Source of the DNA: Mesostigma viride
Lineage: Eukaryota > Streptophyta > Mesostigmatophyceae > Mesostigmatales > Mesostigmataceae
DNA: 64,000 nt
Assembly (NCBI GenBank): GCA_009746045.1
Contig: RPFO01000072.1
Span: forward strand, 3,737,276 to 3,801,275
Direction: 5' to 3'
Each line of letters begins with the position of its first letter. Position 1 is the first letter of the stretch. Below the pieces are notes generated by a model. The model ran no database searches. It was not told the origin of the DNA and saw only the letters and a list, made by a program, of their open reading frames with translations. Positions 11,411-31,429 of this stretch are shown one piece after another. A program made the translations under genes and the position numbers.

Positions 11411-12556
11411 TAAGCGGCTCGAGAAGACTCCCTTCACCCCGTGGACGACAACCTGACCCTGGCGCAGCTAGCAACAACGGCGACGGGAGCTATGGCCGAC
11501 CTACCTCCAGCTCCGGCAGACCGCGGCGGGGAAGCCGGTGTACTCGAAGGGGCCGGCCATCTATGTCGGCCACAAGCCCTGGCACGCAACCCCCGCGGCC
11601 AGGGTGCCGGCCCCGGCCATGCAGCACCTCCAGACAACCCAGCTTATTATAGGGGAATACAGCAGTAGTAGTGTAGAATGAATAGTGAGGCCTAGCCGTG
11701 GCCTTGTACATGTACGCCTATTGTGGGCCCCCTATACCAGCTGATGCCTTGGCATTATGTTATTTATTTAACCATATACATGTGTGCCTATGATATGTGC
11801 CACACACCCGATGATGCCTAGCTTTATTTAGCTATGTTGTCTCCTTGATGTTGTGCCCACGCACTCCGCAGAGAGCTGCTCTCTGCCGAGATGCCGGCCA
11901 CGCTCTAGCCATTGTCGAGCCATGCATGATGATCTTCCCCCCTCTGTCGGCGCCCTATAAAGCTAGTAGGTGCCTGAATACAGTGGTCGGTGAGTGGGCA
12001 GGTGCACTTCGTGCACCCAGAGACCAGAGTAGGTGGCAGTTTACATTCCTCCACCTGCAGGAAGTAGCCCGGCCAGTTTGTATTAAATTAAAGCCATATA
12101 CGCCCCGCTTCTCAGGGCTATGTGCTACATTGTTACGTCGCGTAACAATTCGTTGTAGTTACGGACGTAAATTAGGTCTTTTGCCTCGGTTGTCCCTAGG
12201 TTTACGTTTAGGCTCCTACCGGGACATTATTGTCCTCGTAACAGTACGGTGGTACATTGGGTGGGCACCGTTGGGCGCCGCGCCGCGTACTTTACTAGTG
12301 GTCCTGATCCTGTGGTAGAATGTAGTGGACCAGCGTGCATCAGTAGATGTAGTGGACCAGCGTGCATCTGTAGGCGAGGGCCATGTCGGCCCGAGCGTGT
12401 TGGACCGTTGGTGACCATTTATGCGCGTTCTACCCTTTGTGTGTGCACTCGGCGTGTGTTAAATGAATTAACACATATAGGCTTGGGTCACGGCAGTGTA
12501 GTTGTGTTTCCTCAGTCCTCTATTCCTGGAGTAAACGGGTTTTGATAAATGGTTGT

Positions 12557-12859
12557 ATGGCGTATTATAGTAACACTTACGTTAATGCATTGAGATCAGC
12601 TCCGTCACGTTCGTCTTTCGCCAGAGGGTTAAGTAGAGGAGGCCTGACTAGTTTAGGTAGTATCAGGCCCATTAGAGGTAGAGGCGGAGGTAGATATCCG
12701 CGGCGTAACAATGGTTCCGGAGGAACTTCAGTAGGTAGTGAACGAGACGACTATCCCTTGCCACATACACCTGTTCAAGACCCCTTCCGCGTCCAGGAAC
12801 AAGAAGTCGACACTTCCTTGATAGGTAATGGGCGGGTCGCCTTCAAGCTAGGAGAGTAG
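12557..12859 (+). CDS. RG-rich ORF in the LTR-element leader
   Basis: About 100 codons from an ATG. It is serine/arginine/glycine-rich (SRGGLTSLGS, RGRGGGRYPRR) with an acidic end (QEQEVDTSLIG). No family is recognised. It lies in the leader of the LTR element, before the RNase H1-like ORF, and may simply be leader sequence that happens to be open. Confidence 0.3.
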   Translation: MAYYSNTYVNALRSAPSRSSFARGLSRGGLTSLGSIRPIRGRGGGRYPRRNNGSGGTSVGSERDDYPLPHTPVQDPFRVQEQEVDTSLIGNGRVAFKLGE

Positions 12860-13244
12860 TGCTGCCCGTTTCGGGACACGCTCTACCTAGAAGCTAGACC
12901 TGCTCGCAGCGGATAAATCCTTTCGTAGTTAGCCTGTCCTTCGCCTTGTTTTCCTGCTTACGGTTGTTTCCTGTCTTATTAGATAGGGGAGTATTACTGT
13001 TCGGAGACGATTAGCGTCGCAGTACCTACACCTTTTTCCTTGTGCTGTTGCTTTATTAGACGGCCGCACCCGCAGAGTTACGGGGCGCTGTGTTAGGACG
13101 AGCGCTGGAATATCCGGCCGCTGACTTAGGACGAGAGCTGGAACTTCCGCCCTCCTTCTTCTTTCGGTGATCCAGATCGTCCAGCTAAGTCGCCTACCCC
13201 TACCCGTCTAGCTTGACATCACAAGACACGCCAGGTGAGTTATC

Positions 13245-13636
13245 ATGAGTCAACGTCGTGTTTTTACTGCGCCTTCCCATTCATCTAGTGATAATAGTTT
13301 AGCTAAGTATTACGTAGTTATTACCCCTCAATGGTCAGCCATTTTCCTCTCTTGGTCAGATGCTAGGAAGATAGTGCAAAACCGTACATATAATGTAATT
13401 AGGTACAAGAAATTTATGTCCTTCGAGAAGCTCAGCAGTTCCTTATTGATCATAGCCAGACAGATTTAGGCCTTCATGTACGCCCTATTCCTCATGGTCG
13501 TCCTCCTGTAGAAGCTCTAGTCTTTGCTACCCCTCCTTCTTCTCCCCCTAAGAGGGCTGCATCCTCATCTAGCTTAGATACTCCTCTCACCTTAGAATTC
13601 GGTTCCCTATCCATTACTGTTGTTAAAAAGGATTGA
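13245..13636 (+). pseudogene. RNase H1 N-terminal-like (Cauli_VI-type) ORF upstream of gag, frameshifted
   Basis: The first ~60 codons read KYYVV, a short spacer, FLSW, then YKKFMSF. This matches the small RNA/DNA-hybrid-binding domain at the N-terminus of eukaryotic RNase H1 and in a plant pararetrovirus translation factor: Y-Y-V-V..G-I-Y-x-S-W..Y-K-x-F..EA. The normal glycine region is replaced by TPQWSA. The frame breaks near 13422 and continues in another frame (QFLIDHSQTDL, then a Pro/Ser-rich tail) to a TGA at 13636. A separate ORF of this type before gag would suggest a nucleic-acid-binding accessory protein. The assignment is from motif only. Confidence 0.55.
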
Positions 13637-13760
13637 TTTAACTTGTTTCCTTCTTTTCAGCCATTAAAATCTTTTTCCTTTCTTTCCTTGCCTTATATTA
13701 GGCCTTGTCCTTTATCCTTGTCGCTTTCAGTTAGAATTCTGATCATTTACTTAAATAAAA

Positions 13761-15460
13761 ATGGATCCAGTGGGTGGTAACATGTCGCCTATACCTACCA
13801 ATACTCCTACTATGAATAATAATAATAATAATAACAACCATAACAACAATCGTGGTAACCGACGGGACTCACTTGAAACAGTGCACCATCTCACTCCTCA
13901 AGGTAACCTTCGTGCCTCACCTCCTTCTCCTATTGCTGATGGTCGCCGTCGTCCCTCACTTACCCCTCCTACCTAGATGAACAACGTCAACGTATGCAAG
14001 TCAGATTTAGTGATGACCCTTCCCTTACCCTGAACCAGGCCCCTGCCCATCCTGCAACCTTGGCTCAACCCTCCAGCAGGTCCTCACTAACTAACAATGT
14101 CTTTAGGCCTCCTTCCCACCCTGTGCCTTCCATGCCTGTTCTTAACACGGGTCGTGCCTCTGCCCCTGTCGGTCCTTCTGGGCGCCCTAGTGCAGTTCCC
14201 TTTTACCCACCTGCTTCCTGGTCCTACCCTGAAACGGCCTATGAGGCAGCCCAGGTCCCTACCCGTGTGGCTGATTTAGAAGTTAATAGTGATTTCAGCA
14301 CCATGCCCTTAGATGACAGAAATTATGATCATTTTGCCTATTCCTCTCTTCGTGAGCAATATACTGTCCCCTTTTCTTATGGGCACCAGCCTGAAACGGT
14401 GGCCCCTTCTAGACCCCTACCCAAGACTTTTCCTCTTCCTTCGATCCTTCTATCCCGCTTATGTAGCAGTGGAAGATAGTGGCCCTATGGGAAAAACTGA
14501 CTCTTCTAATCCCCCTAAGCCCCCTGCTCTTCCCCTCTTTGCTAACCTTCCCAAGCTGGATGTCAAGTCTACCCCTCAACAGTTTTTCACCTTTATTATG
14601 TTGCTTACCCAGAACACGGAGTCGTGGCAGAATCATAATAGATGGCGTCTTTCTGATGCTGTATTAGTTCCTCACTATCTTACAACCTGTATTACTCCTG
14701 AGCTTGCTAACCTCATTCAGTGTGAGTCTTTGGCCTCTCATGCCTACCCTAACTCTGTAGCAGAATTGTTTAAGCGTTTAGAGAACCATTTAGTCCCTCC
14801 TGATTCAGATTGGCAGGATAGATTAGCCTTTGGTACCTTGCAGCAGGGTACTAAATCATACAAAGAGTATATGAAAGAGTATATGAAAGAATTTGATGCT
14901 CAGATGGTACGAATTAGGGATTTGTCGGGTGCAGAAGTACGTGCTCGCTTCCTCCAAGGCCTCAGTAGACCCTTATTACGTGAAGTCAAGCGCCAGTTCT
15001 CTGCCTACCGTTTTACTGATCTGCCCCTCAAGCATGTGCGCCAACATCTCTTGCGTGTAGCAGATTTCTTCACCAACCCTTCTCTTCCTACCCGTTCCCG
15101 TATTAATAATATTATCCTTACCCCTGAGGAGGAGAACTCCTATGTAGAAGAATTAGATATCTGTGTTACTGACCTTTCAGCCCTTGATGTCTCTCATATC
15201 ACATGCTATCATTGTAAGGAAGTAGGTCATCTTAAACGTGAGTGCCCCAAGTTCCTTTCGGGTGCTCCCCCTCATCCCGACGCTCGCCCTCCTCGTACCC
15301 CTCAGCGTGCTCCTATTCGTCCTACTTCAGGACGCATTCCTTCAGCTACCCCTAGTAGGCTGAATGCTGTGCAGACAGGATCCCCAGGGTTCCCCTATGA
15401 TAATCAGGCTCCCGCACCCTCTTCGCTCCCTCGTGACCCTCCAGCAGTGGCTTTTTCGCC
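13761..15460 (+). pseudogene. Gag polyprotein with CCHC zinc knuckle, frameshifted
   Basis: It starts MDPVGGNMSP with an Asn run encoded by an AAT/AAC microsatellite (13815-13850). Frame changes near 13972 and 14440-14470 break it into three pieces. The last (about 14440-15460) is the capsid-like region (LPKLDVKSTPQQFFTFIMLL, W-Q-D-R-L-A-F, YMKEYMKEFDAQM with a 15-bp duplication, RARFLQGLSRPLL). It then has the zinc knuckle C-Y-H-C-K-E-V-G-H-L-K-R-E-C near 15205-15246 and a Pro/Arg-rich tail. This is the arrangement of Ty3/copia-class Gag. The frame continues without a stop into a LINE endonuclease fragment from ~15460, giving a chimeric 542-codon reading frame (14313-15941). No protease or RT follows. 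Confidence 0.8.
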
Positions 15461-16061
15461 AGGGTGGACGTCCACCATCAAGTGCGAGGACGCGGATGGG
15501 GCCGCCCTCTACTCACCCAACCACCGCCCCGACATTACCGTGCTTGTCTACGACGGGCAGGGTTGCCACCTGCTCATCGATGTCTCCAGCTCGGCCGCTC
15601 TCCGGTCGCCACATCCTCCGGGCGGCTGTACAGATGCCGGCGCTGCTGCTGCTGTGGCTGAGCGCGACAAGGTACGTTGCCTCCTACGGCAATGTGGGGC
15701 CCCGGCCACCGGGTCATTCCCTTTGTCCTTGAGGAGTTCGGGGCCACGGGCCCCAAGACAGCGGAGTTTTTCCACGAGTGCTGCCAGCGCCGTGAAGACC
15801 GCCTCGACCTCGAGGGTCAGACCGCCCCGTGGTCTGCCCGCACGTGGTACGTCCTCGTATTGGCGGCAGCGCCTGTCACTCGCCCTCACTCGCACCGTGG
15901 CTGATGCATTATTCCGCGCCGCACCCGGGCCGACTTTGTAGTGACCCATGCGGTCTATCTAGATCCCTCCCAGGCCTGCATGGTGGGCCGGCAGCGATGA
16001 TGCCATGCGTGTCGTAGTTTTGTGATGTAGTTAGTTGTACCTTGTGCAGTTGGCGTGATCC
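15461..16061 (+). pseudogene. RLE-type LINE C-terminal fragment
   Basis: Reads C-E-D-A-D-G-A-A-L-Y-S-P, then N-H-R-P-D-I-T-V-L, then L-L-I-D-V-S. This is the same endonuclease signature as at 8218-8727 and 34500-35052. Downstream frames carry F-V-L-E-E-F-G and the W-S-A-R-T-W motif in shifted frames, so it is decayed. Its 3' UTR is interrupted by a family A element at 16073 and resumes at 16575. Confidence 0.75.
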
Positions 16062-16574
16062 TTGGATGTCCGGGCGGGGACCTGATGATCAACCACAACA
16101 TGTGGACGCCCCCAGCGGGCTAGACTAGCTAATAGCCCTAGCTTGTATCCCTTGGTAGTCACTGCCGCTATTATGGCAGCCATGCTTAGAATGTTTGCCT
16201 AGCTGCGCCAGCATACCTACTAGTCACGTGCATCGCTAACGCACGGTATACAACCAGCCATAGCCTTAGCTTAGTCCTTGTACAGCCATGCTACGTCCTG
16301 GCTATGACAGATTAATTCCTTGCGGCCCACGCTCCTTGTTATGCCACGCTCACATGGGTCTTATTGCACCCACAGATTGCCGGATCGTTAGCGTGTCCGT
16401 TTAGCTAGCGCGCCCGAGTGCAGCTGTGGAATGCCTTAGGCATGAAGGAGACTGGGGGTCTCTGCCCTTTCTCCTGTTGTGCACACACAGGGATTAAAAG
16501 CACTTAGGTGCTCCGTGACTCCCCAACAGGAGCACGAGTTTAATTAATCAATTAATTAATTCATTGGATGTCCG
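16062..16574 (+). mobile_element. family A retroelement, 5'-truncated, with 11-bp target-site duplication
   Basis: Element 16073-16563 holds only the last ORF1 codons (INHN..W-T-P-P-A-G), the 3' UTR, a hairpin with one mismatch (16519-16532) and a TTAA-rich tail. TTGGATGTCCG is present at 16062-16072 and again at 16564-16574. 5' truncation, a tail and a duplicated target are the marks of target-primed reverse transcription. The host sequence is the 3' UTR of the RLE-type LINE fragment. Confidence 0.9.
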
Positions 16575-17790
16575 TGTCAGATTCCTATTAATTTTTTCAG
16601 GGGCCTTCTCCTTTTCGGGTTTTTCCTTATGTTGCATGCCCATCTCACCTCCGTAATCTATCATTCTCAATGAATATATATGCCGTGCAGGTGCATGGCT
16701 GGGGCTGCGCTATAGCGCTTTGTGTGTGCTGTTTATAATACGTAACTTTATCAAGGAGACAACCATGTACAGAGTGACATTTGCAATATTGCCACATGTG
16801 TCGATCTAGCTTCCTATTGACAACGTAATAATTAATAATTTTACGAGAGCTCAGAAACGAGGCTTGCATGCAGACACCTCAGATAAGACATAAGCAGTTA
16901 TCAACCAACTTCTTAGTCTCAAACCCTGTACCCCTTCTGCACATCATTTCATGCCCTGTGTCACTGTTTGTCTACATGACCTCCAGCTCAGCATATTGGT
17001 ATGAATCTGACACAGACGATCTTTGTGTTGTTATAATGACAGATGTCAGCAAAGTAGCCTGCGACGTGCCTCTGCGCATGGAACGCAAGGTATGAATCTA
17101 GTTCTGATGATGATCTAATAATAACTTTTTTAGAGAAGTTTTTTAATAACTGCTCAGGTTCGTTAACAGATCCCTGAAACATCGCCGTCCGTTCCTACCA
17201 GAACAAACCTTCTGGAGGCTCAGCACACTGGGGAGTGCCAACTCATGGGTGGGCTTAGCCCAACTGAAGAGACCGTCTCGCAAATGCCCTCCAGGCAAAC
17301 TGCAGTGTCATGATCTTATCTCCGAATCCATGGGTGCACCGTTGGCATGCGGCATGGACACGGCAGCCTGGGTTGTTGTTTGTCATGGGTTTGGGGGGGA
17401 AGGGGTGTATGGTTTCGGGGAGGATACAGAGCAAGACATGCGGCAGAATGGCAAATCAGGCAAGTCGGAGACTTCAAGAAGACTGATATAATGGAAGGAC
17501 ATTCACTCAAATAATATTAGGAAGAAATCTGCTTGTCCGTTGTGCAGTAAAATGGAAAAAAACATTTGCACATGCATGCAATTTACACGTGCTTGCTGTC
17601 TCTGTTCAAACCCTTTCCTTTACAGCCGCAAACCCCATGTTGTCCGTCACCATCCTCGCCGTGGTAGCGGGGATGGTGGCAAGGGCTCGCTGTACCCAAG
17701 GATGCTTTCGTGTCTTGCTGCTAACAAAAAAAGTTGGTGTTGAAGCTCACAACAACAGTGACCTTGCTGCTAACAAAAAAAGGTCACCCT
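16575..17790. other. LINE 3' UTR remainder, then no gene recognised
   Basis: 16575-16660 continues the LINE 3' UTR. 16660-17790 has no supported coding region. The part nearest 17790 is probably the 3' UTR of MED10, which is transcribed leftwards. Confidence 0.4.
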
Positions 17791-20735
17791 TCAGCACGCA
17801 GAGTGGCTTACCTGCTGGCCCTGTGCTGCCTGCTGCTGCTGCAGTTGTTGCTGTTGCTGCAGCTGATGCTGTTGCTCCGCGAGCAGGGCTTCATACACGC
17901 CCGCCTCGGCTGGGAATGCGACACGCATCTCTTCCATCATCGTCGAAAACAAGTTCTGGAACAAGTGGCAGCCATGAGAAGGATATACGTACAAAAGACA
18001 ACGATTTGGGAAGGATAAGGGCAGGTTGCAGTCAAGGTAGAACCTTCCAATACCGTAAAGGGAAGATGGTACTGGAGTGGGACGAGAAGGGGAATACCAG
18101 GGAGAGGGACTGCCTGACTGCTCAGCAAGGCTAGCCTGACGCGAGCATATTAATGACAGCCATTATCCAAGTTGGCACGCCCAGCGGCAGTGCACACATG
18201 CACTGACCCAAGTATGCAGCCTACCACATCGCACATCGCCACCTCTCCCACAAATAAACCTAGGCAGTGTGGGCAAGGAGGTGGCAGCAAGACAACCATG
18301 GTCAGAACATCAAGAGGTTAGAAGACACTAAACGCCGCCAGCAAAGATGAGACAAGTGCAATAGTGTGCTTGCGTTGACATAACCCGGCAAGTGTACATT
18401 GTCTGTTCCGTGCACGATGATGCCCCACACTCTTTCGCGCCCTCACGCTTAATCATGCACATGCTTCATTAGCTTGCCGATCAAAGCGCGAAGCTACCTC
18501 AACTGCTCATTTACTCCACTGGTGTGACCATGCACCACCCACACTCCACCACATGGAAGCAAGGCAGTGGAGCCATCCACCTGTAACCCACCTGGAACGC
18601 GTCCACGCGGCCCTTGGTCTCCTGCACGCGACGATGGGAACGAGACATGGTTTTTACGTTGTTAGAATAGCCCCATCATGGATCCCACACCTGCATCACG
18701 ACACCTTCCCGACAGAGTACATCGCCAAAGGTATGCACATGGGTGTGCACCCGCGCACTTGTAATGCAGAAGAATCAAGCTCCTAAAATCCTTTAGGGAT
18801 GATGTTCTACCTCGGGCTTTAACAATTAACATGGTCTCGGGTCTCCCCAAACCACGACCGGTAAAAAAGGAATCGAACATGCATATGAGAGAGAGGCCAC
18901 AGTACCAAACGCAGGTGATAATAACCCATGCCAATGTCCGCAGCCGGATGCAAGGATACCAAGATGCTAGCAGCACACTGTATCAGCCAGGCACTTGTGA
19001 AAACGCAGTGCAAGCCCATGCAGCACATGCAAGAGCTGCATGCCATGGGCACCCACCAATCCCATGGTCAAATGCAACACCAAAGACAAGGAGGCAAAGA
19101 AGGGCAGCACCGTCATGCTATGACATGACATGACATTCTTATACTACATCTGTCCCGCCAGACACCGCCTGACTACAGGCACGGGCTGATGAGCCTCACC
19201 GCATCGGCATGCAAAACCTGAGCCAGACCATCACCCCATGATGGGGGGGGGGGGGCTTGTTGACGCAAAGGTGGGGCTACCTCAAACAGGCACACCACAC
19301 CATGCCTAGACACAACATCTTGCCTAGACAGACCGTGCCGAAGCACAACAACTTACCCTAGAACGCCTTGCACTAACATGGAATTTCGCCTAAATGCAAC
19401 AGCTTGGCTCAGGCATGACTTTCCTCGGCAATCCAACATGCGCGCTGCCGCCACCCGAGCAAGGGTGGCAGGCAATAGCTGAAGGAGACAGCCCAAGGAT
19501 GACACGAAATAGCTGACGTGCCAGAGATCAAAATAAGGCCCCCCCCCCCCCCCCCCCCCCCCCCTCTCCGCCCACCCACTCCCATATCACCCTGTCTGCC
19601 ACACAATCCTTTCCCGACATGGAATGAATGGCTGCATTTTGCACTTTAGTGCAGTGCCATACGACAACATAAACGGCAGCACACCTGGTTCTTTGGGATG
19701 CAGCTGTTGAGCAGCTCCTGGGTGTACAGCTGGGGGTTGCGACCCTCGTCCACGTACCTGGCAGATGGCGCCACGTGCCACGCATCCCACAAAACAGGCA
19801 CTAGTCAGGTGTGGGCGGCCGTTGGAAAAAAACAATCATGACTAACCGGCTGGACATTTCAAAAAGGACTTCATGTGTCTGCTTGAGGTTAGGGATGACT
19901 CCATGGCAGGGTCATAACCGACAACCCCAAATCTAGGAGATTCTTGAAACCCACAAGCATCCCGACTTGAAGAGTAAGAAGCATGGTGGGACCGCGATGG
20001 GCCCAAGTCACATGGCAACTTTCAAGGGATGTCAACTTGCTACATAAAGCTAGGAAAGGCTTCCTTAAGCTAGCTACGTTAGGGTTTACCTGATAAATGA
20101 CCACCATGGTAATGTGAAGGACCTGCCGCCATGGTGATATGAAGGAGCTGCTCTGACACACCAGGCGAGAGTCAGGCGGTCGGGCCGAGATGTACTATTC
20201 CCAGTAAGGCAGGAATGACTCTAATACACGATTATAAGTGTCTGCCACAATATGCCAAACACAAAAAAGGGTGCCGGCGATTGCCACAGTTCCAGTATTC
20301 GCTTACCTCAACACCTCCGCCGGGATAGGAATGTTGCAACTGTCCTTAATCTCGTTTACAGACATCAATTCCCTCACGACCCCATTTCTGTGCGGGAAAT
20401 AAATTGAAACGGCCGACAACAAAAAAAAATGAGATAAGGAGTGCGCCATGCAGTAAGAGCGTCATCAGCACCCTAGGGTTGTCGTGGTTACCTGATAAGC
20501 AAATGCATGCACTCTGCACGGGTCGTCAATTGAAAGGCTTGGCATGGTAGGAGAGGTTACTGTAACACCACGTCTTAGACGTCACCAAAGACAAGAAAAC
20601 GAACGAAAATTCGTACATGCGATCAAACAGCAGGGTTTGACTGCTTTCTTTAAAATCTGATACAGTAAGCTCCAAATCCCGCAACTGGTGAAGGGTGCTT
20701 TCCAGGCGAGCGGTCAGCTCGCCGATGCCGGCCAT
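17791..20735 (-). CDS. MED10: Mediator complex subunit 10, five exons
   Basis: MED10 is a conserved subunit of the Mediator middle module, bridging RNA polymerase II and activators in the nucleus. Exons (minus): 20735-20617, 20387-20307, 19757-19685, 18621-18592 and 17955-17791. All acceptors are CAG. Donors are GTACGA, GTAAGC, GTGTGC and GTGGGT. Phases agree through all joins, giving about 155 residues, close to the usual size. Residues 5-40 match the N-terminal helix (LHQLRDLELTVSDFKESSQ). The exon 2/3 junction gives PAEVLR/YVDEGRNPQLYT, the most conserved block of the family. Exons 4-5 give KGRVDAF and the acidic M-E-E-M..A-F-P-A-E segment. The C-terminus is a Gln-rich run (LQQQQQLQQQQ) that is unusual for the family. 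A GTAAGC at 17811 could splice to a further short exon instead of the TGA at 17791. It is divergent from the secreted-protein gene at 21783. Confidence 0.92.
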
Positions 20736-21782
20736 GAATCACACTAACGTCCGGAGATATAACCGAACTTAGCAACTATTAGAGACACTTTCATTTTCTG
20801 TTTAAAGCTTATATCACCCGCTCCCATACAACTCATGTGTCATGGCATGAATGCAGGTCCCACCAGCCAGCAATGTACAACATAATTATGATAGTAGTAT
20901 GTAATATACAGTGTAATCTGCTTTTTGCCATCCTTAATTTTTCTCAGCTTGGTCAACGAGTCACGAGTGACTCCACAGCGTTGGGTTGGCATGGCTCGAG
21001 CTCGTCGAGAACATGCCGCATTTATGCTGGCGACGTCACTCTGCGGCCGACGCCGCCGGGTCCCCGGCCCACTTAAGCCGGTACCGGCCTCGCCCGGGCT
21101 GCTTTGGGCAGCCAATTTTTTTTTTCTCCAGTCAGGGCCTGGTCAGGGCCATGTCAGGGCAGTCAAATTCAAGGAAAGGTGATGCCGAAACATGCTAAAT
21201 TACTAATACTTTGACTAAACTATCTCCTAGTTTCAGGCCTCAGGCAGGTGTATCGATACTTCCGACACGCCCAAATCCAAAGGTGTCATTTTCGGGTAGA
21301 TTTTTTCTATATTTTATATAAAGATATGATAAGATATGATAAGATATGACAAGATATGATAAGATGGCAGTTGGCGTGGATAGAGATATTTCTACCCTGG
21401 AGAGACAGCTCATCGTCAATGGTTTCAAATGATTCCCTTGAATTTTAATTTGTTGAGTTGAGTTGAGTTGACTTTACATGTATTCCCGCGCCGGTGGTCC
21501 GCCGTCCGCGCGCCCGGCGCTGGTTGCTACCAACGCACTCGACCACTCGACCTTGGGCCGTTGCGTGCGGCGTCAGGCGTGGGCCTCAAGCCGTCAACAA
21601 CAAGTGCTGAGTGCTGCAATAAGTGCAATTTGATTATTTGATTCGTTTTCTTATCGAGTACCGCGTTACTACCAAACAGACTCATATCTCTGAATTTTGC
21701 GCACGCCTGCAGCGTTCGTTACCAACGTCAGTAACGCGAATCATTCAAGCTGCATCTCGTGTCCGCTTTGTATTGGAGGGGA
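20736..21782. promoter_or_regulatory. divergent intergenic region between MED10 and the secreted-protein gene
   Basis: About 1.05 kb separates the two start codons on opposite strands. It holds a GC-rich island (20980-21115), an imperfect array of 'gataagatat' (21318-21365), a GAGTT run (21457-21480) and a second GC-rich patch (21485-21600). No TATA box could be assigned. A promoter role is inferred only from the layout. Confidence 0.4.
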
Positions 21783-30995
<9,213 letters not shown>

Positions 30996-31429
30996 GTAAG
31001 TGCGCCCTTGCCTGCCTGGTGTTGGTGTGTGCGCCCCTGAAAAAAGGACTCATCATATGGGTGGATGATGCCAAAAGTATATGTACTTATAGTTGTAGTA
31101 TGCTTAGTAGACTGAATATGTGTGACACATCATACAGGTGGACGACCTGAATACCGGTAGTAAATATTTATGTGGAGGATCACATTTCGAAGAATTTGCG
31201 AAGCCAATTTGTTTGGAGAGGCTTGCATGAAGAGGGGAGGTAATTCCAGAGATTCCGTGGGAATCTACTACTTGGAGGGTGGAGGTGGGCGCAAAACTAA
31301 TGAATCTGGGGCTATGATGGTACGTCAAAAAGGGGATGAAGGATTTCATGGCAAAGGGGCATCAAACTGCAACCCGACTGCCCGTCCGTCCGTCCGTCCG
31401 TCCATCCGTGACTGAGGAGGAAGGAGCCA

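Larger units (their letters stand above)
6540..12125 (+). mobile_element. ORF1-only retroelement family B, copy 1, split by three nested insertions
   Basis: The 5' UTR-like start ('ggcggagctcataactttca' near 6590) and the ORF1 N-terminus (SKRSS..QR, Ala/Pro-rich) match copies at 40540 (plus) and 51120 (minus). ORF1 coding resumes after each insertion at 8137-8193, 8882-9235 and 11411-11640. The host copy at 41093-42095 shows the uninterrupted order. Insertions are a MITE (7653-8136), an RLE-type LINE fragment (8207-8868) and a family A element (about 9245-11410). The protein half ends in the L1-ORF1-like region (LTLAQ..RRRELWPTYLQLRQ in good copies), followed by a ~480-bp 3' UTR. The LTR element at 12126 cuts the UTR off just before its terminal hairpin. 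No ORF2 lies between ORF1 and the UTR. Frameshifts make it non-functional. Confidence 0.8.
12126..15460 (+). mobile_element. LTR-type retrotransposon remnant (leader plus gag; pol missing)
   Basis: It starts at 'tgttacgtcgcgtaacaa' inside the family B 3' UTR. A long leader or LTR-like stretch runs to about 13240, then three open regions: an RG-rich ORF, an RNase H1 N-terminal-like ORF, and gag with a CCHC zinc knuckle. Sequence after ~15460 is LINE, so pol and the 3' LTR are absent. No second LTR copy was found in the window, so the LTR boundary is not established. The tract has lower GC than the flanking LINE-derived DNA. Confidence 0.7.

Noticed and set aside
20483-20515. 22-nt microexon in MED10 intron 1
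   Set aside because: Flanked by CAG and GTAACC, but including it breaks the reading phase. Direct joining of exons 1 and 2 restores the conserved MED10 sequence.
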